A model generated the notes under the pieces. That model did no database searches. It was not told the origin of the DNA and was given only the letters and a program-made list of their open reading frames with translations. Of a DNA stretch of 7,978 nt, positions 6,290-7,978 are shown in pieces. A program made the translations under genes and the position numbers. Within the stretch, counting starts at the first letter, position 1; every line of letters starts with the position of its first letter. The stretch is from Rubrivivax sp. (GTDB lineage Bacteria > Pseudomonadota > Gammaproteobacteria > Burkholderiales > Burkholderiaceae_C), in the NCBI GenBank assembly GCA_030693565.1, contig JAUYAJ010000705.1:1-7978 (forward strand). The letters run 5' to 3'.

Positions 6290-7039
6290 ATGTCCTTGCT
6301 GCTGAAGTCCGCCATCGCCATTTCGGCGCTAACCATCGCATCGACGGGTCACGCCGCCTTGGGGATCGGTGGCCTGCCATTTGGCAGCCTGGAGTTCGTG
6401 CAACGCGTCGCCAGCGCAGCTCCGGGCGAAAAGATCGATGTCTGGCTGCGCTTCACGCTCGATCCCCTGTCGACACCGCTCGACTTCAGCAGCGATCCGC
6501 TGACCGGCTTCATGCCCGACGACTTGCCGACCGAAGGCGACTTCTTCGATAACGCCACCCAGACCTGGCATCGGCGTGCCTTCGACCAGATCGACGGCGC
6601 CCACCTGAATACCTGGTTCAGCTGCAGCGACAGCTTCACGGGCGGGTGCAACGGCGACACGGTGAACTACCGCTACGACTTCTTCACCAGCAGCGAGCCC
6701 GGCAAACCCGCGATCAACTTCGTCAGCAACTTCTCGCTGGCCGCCGGTGCGTCAACCGACTACGTCTTTGCGCAGTTCACGCCGGCGGCGGGCGGCGCGC
6801 AAGCCGGCACCTATCGCTTCTACGGCACCGGCCTGACGCTGAACTTCTACGGCACCGACATCGACGGCAACTATCTGACCAACAGCGACCATGTGCTGGG
6901 TCAAACCTGCTCGCTGGGTGACACCGACAGCTGCGCCTTCACGCGCAGCGTGGCTGCCATACCGGAGCCGGCCAGCTACGGCCTGATGGCACTGGGCCTG
7001 CTGGTCGTGGGCGCGAGCGTACGGCGCCGGCGCGGCTGA
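6290..7039 (+). CDS. PEP-CTERM sorting domain-containing exported protein
   Basis: This 249-aa protein starts with a Sec signal peptide (MSLLLKSAIAISALTIASTG, predicted cut near GHA-A around residue 22). It ends with a canonical PEP-CTERM tripartite tail: IPEPASYG with the PEP at 225-227, a hydrophobic segment (LMALGLLVVGA) and a terminal RRRRG. In PEP-CTERM systems the tail is cut by an exosortase (EpsH/XrtA family) and the protein ends up at the cell surface or in the exopolysaccharide matrix. The mature part is beta-rich, acidic and aromatic, with four cysteines in two close pairs (CSDSFTGGC and CSLGDTDSC), compatible with two disulfides. I do not recognise a known domain in it. No exosortase or polysaccharide gene is in the window, so its processing enzyme must be encoded elsewhere. 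It is a single-gene unit with its own leader and terminator. Confidence 0.88.
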   Translation: MSLLLKSAIAISALTIASTGHAALGIGGLPFGSLEFVQRVASAAPGEKIDVWLRFTLDPLSTPLDFSSDPLTGFMPDDLPTEGDFFDNATQTWHRRAFDQIDGAHLNTWFSCSDSFTGGCNGDTVNYRYDFFTSSEPGKPAINFVSNFSLAAGASTDYVFAQFTPAAGGAQAGTYRFYGTGLTLNFYGTDIDGNYLTNSDHVLGQTCSLGDTDSCAFTRSVAAIPEPASYGLMALGLLVVGASVRRRRG

Positions 7040-7052
7040 AGCGACCAAAGAC

Positions 7053-7086
7053 AAAGCCCGCCGCGGCGGTGCCGGGCGGGCTTTTT
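7053..7086. terminator. Strong, probably bidirectional intrinsic terminator
   Basis: A 10-bp perfect stem (AAAGCCCGCC 7053-7062, GGCGGGCTTT 7075-7084) is extended inward by CGGC/GCCG and followed by a T-run on the + strand. It sits 14 bp after the PEP-CTERM stop. On the opposite strand the stem is followed by TTTGTCTTTGG, so it can also end the atp operon transcript, whose last stop codon is 25 bp away. Confidence 0.85.
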
Positions 7087-7110
7087 CTAACGGGCGCCAG
7101 TCGGCGGCGC

Positions 7111-7527
7111 TTACTTCTTGCGCAGCTTCTGGATCGCCGCCAGCTGCGCGGCCATGGCCGCGAACTCGCTTTGCGCTGCGGCCAGGTCGATGTCGCTCTT
7201 GGCGTTGGCCATCGCGATCTCGGCCAGCTTCTTGGCTTCGCTGGCCTTGGCTTCGTCGAGGTCGTGACCGCGGATCGCGGTGTCGGCCAGCACGGTGACC
7301 GTGCCCGGCTGCACTTCGAGAATGCCTCCGGCGACGAAGACGAACTCTTCTTCGTCGTTGTCGGCGCGCATGATGCGCACCGCGCCGGGCTTGATGCGCG
7401 TGATCAGTGGCGTGTGGCGCGGCAGGATGCCGAGCTCGCCGCTCTCGCCCGGCAAGGCCACGAACTTGGCTTCGCCGGAAAAGATGCTGCCTTCGGCGGA
7501 GACGACGTCGACGTGGATGGTGGCCAT
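7111..7527 (-). CDS. atpC: F1Fo ATP synthase subunit epsilon
   Basis: This 138-aa protein is the epsilon subunit of the F1 central stalk, which couples gamma rotation to the catalytic sites and can inhibit ATP hydrolysis. The N-terminal beta-sandwich (residues 1-85) contains the family motif PGESGELGILPRHTPLIT at 26-43. The C-terminal Ala/Lys-rich two-helix hairpin (about 90-138) is complete and ends in LRKK. Length is standard. The ATG at 7527 is preceded by a modest AGAGAG (7535-7540 on the + strand) at 7-nt spacing. It lies directly downstream of atpD in the usual beta-epsilon order and is the last gene of the operon. Confidence 0.98.
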   Translation of the reverse strand: MATIHVDVVSAEGSIFSGEAKFVALPGESGELGILPRHTPLITRIKPGAVRIMRADNDEEEFVFVAGGILEVQPGTVTVLADTAIRGHDLDEAKASEAKKLAEIAMANAKSDIDLAAAQSEFAAMAAQLAAIQKLRKK

Positions 7528-7601
7528 TTGCAGACTCTCTTAAGCTGTCGAAGAAGGTTCAGTGGGCAAGCAGTCGGGTGTCAGGCCAGGCGCGCCGCGC
7601 A

Positions 7602-7619
7602 GCCGTACACCCGTACGGC
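7602..7619. repeat. 7-bp perfect palindrome in the atpD-atpC spacer
   Basis: GCCGTAC (7602-7608) and GTACGGC (7613-7619) flank a 4-nt loop within the 129-bp gap between atpD and atpC. No T-run follows in the direction of transcription, so it is not an obvious terminator. It could fold in the mRNA as a processing or stability element (inference). Confidence 0.55.
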
Positions 7620-7656
7620 GAGCAGCGCAACGACGGCTGGCGTCCGAATGCGCCGC

Positions 7657-7978
7657 TCACTGGATCTTCTTCGCCTTTTCGAAGGCTTCGTCGATGGTCC
7701 CGACCATGTAGAACGCCTGCTCGGGCAGGTGGTCGCACTCGCCGGCCACGATCATCTTGAAGCCGCGGATGGTTTCCTTCAGCGGCACGTACTTGCCCGG
7801 GCTGCCGGTGAAGACCTCGGCCACGTGGAACGGCTGGCTCAGGAAACGCTGGATCTTGCGCGCGCGGCTGACGGCCAGCTTGTCTTCCGGGCTCAGTTCG
7901 TCCATGCCCAGGATGGCGATGATGTCGCGCAGTTCCTTGTAGCGCTGCAGCGTCGACTGCACGGCCCGCGTCGTTTCG
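7657..7978 (-). CDS. atpD: F1Fo ATP synthase subunit beta (C-terminal part; 5' end outside the window)
   Basis: The last 106 codons of the catalytic beta subunit are visible; the gene continues past the right edge, about three quarters of it missing. The sequence contains the conserved beta C-terminal domain signatures DIIAILGMDELSPEDK, QPFHVAEVFTGSPGKYVPL and EAFYMVG-like QAFYMVGTIDEAFEKA, with a normal end. The nucleotide-binding P-loop lies outside. A GTG at 7962 is an internal Val codon, not a start, since conserved beta sequence continues to the window edge (ETTRAVQ). Confidence 0.98.
   Translation of the reverse strand, partial: ETTRAVQSTLQRYKELRDIIAILGMDELSPEDKLAVSRARKIQRFLSQPFHVAEVFTGSPGKYVPLKETIRGFKMIVAGECDHLPEQAFYMVGTIDEAFEKAKKIQ

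Overview
The window is GC-rich, densely coded bacterial chromosome. An F1Fo ATP synthase operon end (atpD-atpC), a PEP-CTERM exported protein, a DsbA/FrnE-type thiol oxidoreductase and a CoxL-like molybdenum hydroxylase together point to a betaproteobacterium of the Burkholderiales (Rubrivivax/Leptothrix/Ideonella-like). That placement is inferred from gene content and composition; no marker here fixes the genus.

Layout, left to right. (1) Bases 1-2564, + strand: the last 51 codons of a [2Fe-2S] subunit, coupled by an ATGA overlap to a complete 803-aa molybdopterin-binding subunit of the xanthine dehydrogenase/CO dehydrogenase superfamily. (2) Bases 2586-3121, - strand: a remnant of a YncE-type beta-propeller gene, with a tandem octamer at its damaged 5' end. 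(3) Bases 3265-3897, + strand: a cytoplasmic DsbA-family oxidoreductase followed by an intrinsic terminator. (4) Bases 4021-5484, + strand: a predicted lipoprotein with a LolA-like N-terminal domain fused to a metallo-beta-lactamase-fold hydrolase. (5) Bases 5497-6141, - strand: a DEDDh 3'-5' exonuclease. (6) Bases 6290-7039, + strand: a secreted PEP-CTERM protein whose leader holds a perfect 14-bp inverted repeat, ended by a strong hairpin terminator. (7) Bases 7111-7978, - strand: atpC and the 3' part of atpD, separated by an unusually long spacer with a 7-bp palindrome.

How the genes relate. Only two pairs are clearly operonic: the [2Fe-2S]/molybdopterin subunits, which form one enzyme, and atpD-atpC. 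The rest look like single-gene units in alternating orientation: convergent at 2564/2586, 5484/5497 and 7039/7111, and divergent at the propeller remnant/dsbA pair and the exonuclease/PEP-CTERM pair.

I see no rRNA, tRNA, CRISPR array, insertion sequence, phage gene or multi-gene defence-like system. The best second-look items are the decayed propeller gene with its frame-shifting octamer repeat, the 14-bp hairpin before the PEP-CTERM gene, the LolA-MBL lipoprotein of unknown substrate, and the non-CO active-site loop of the molybdenum hydroxylase.
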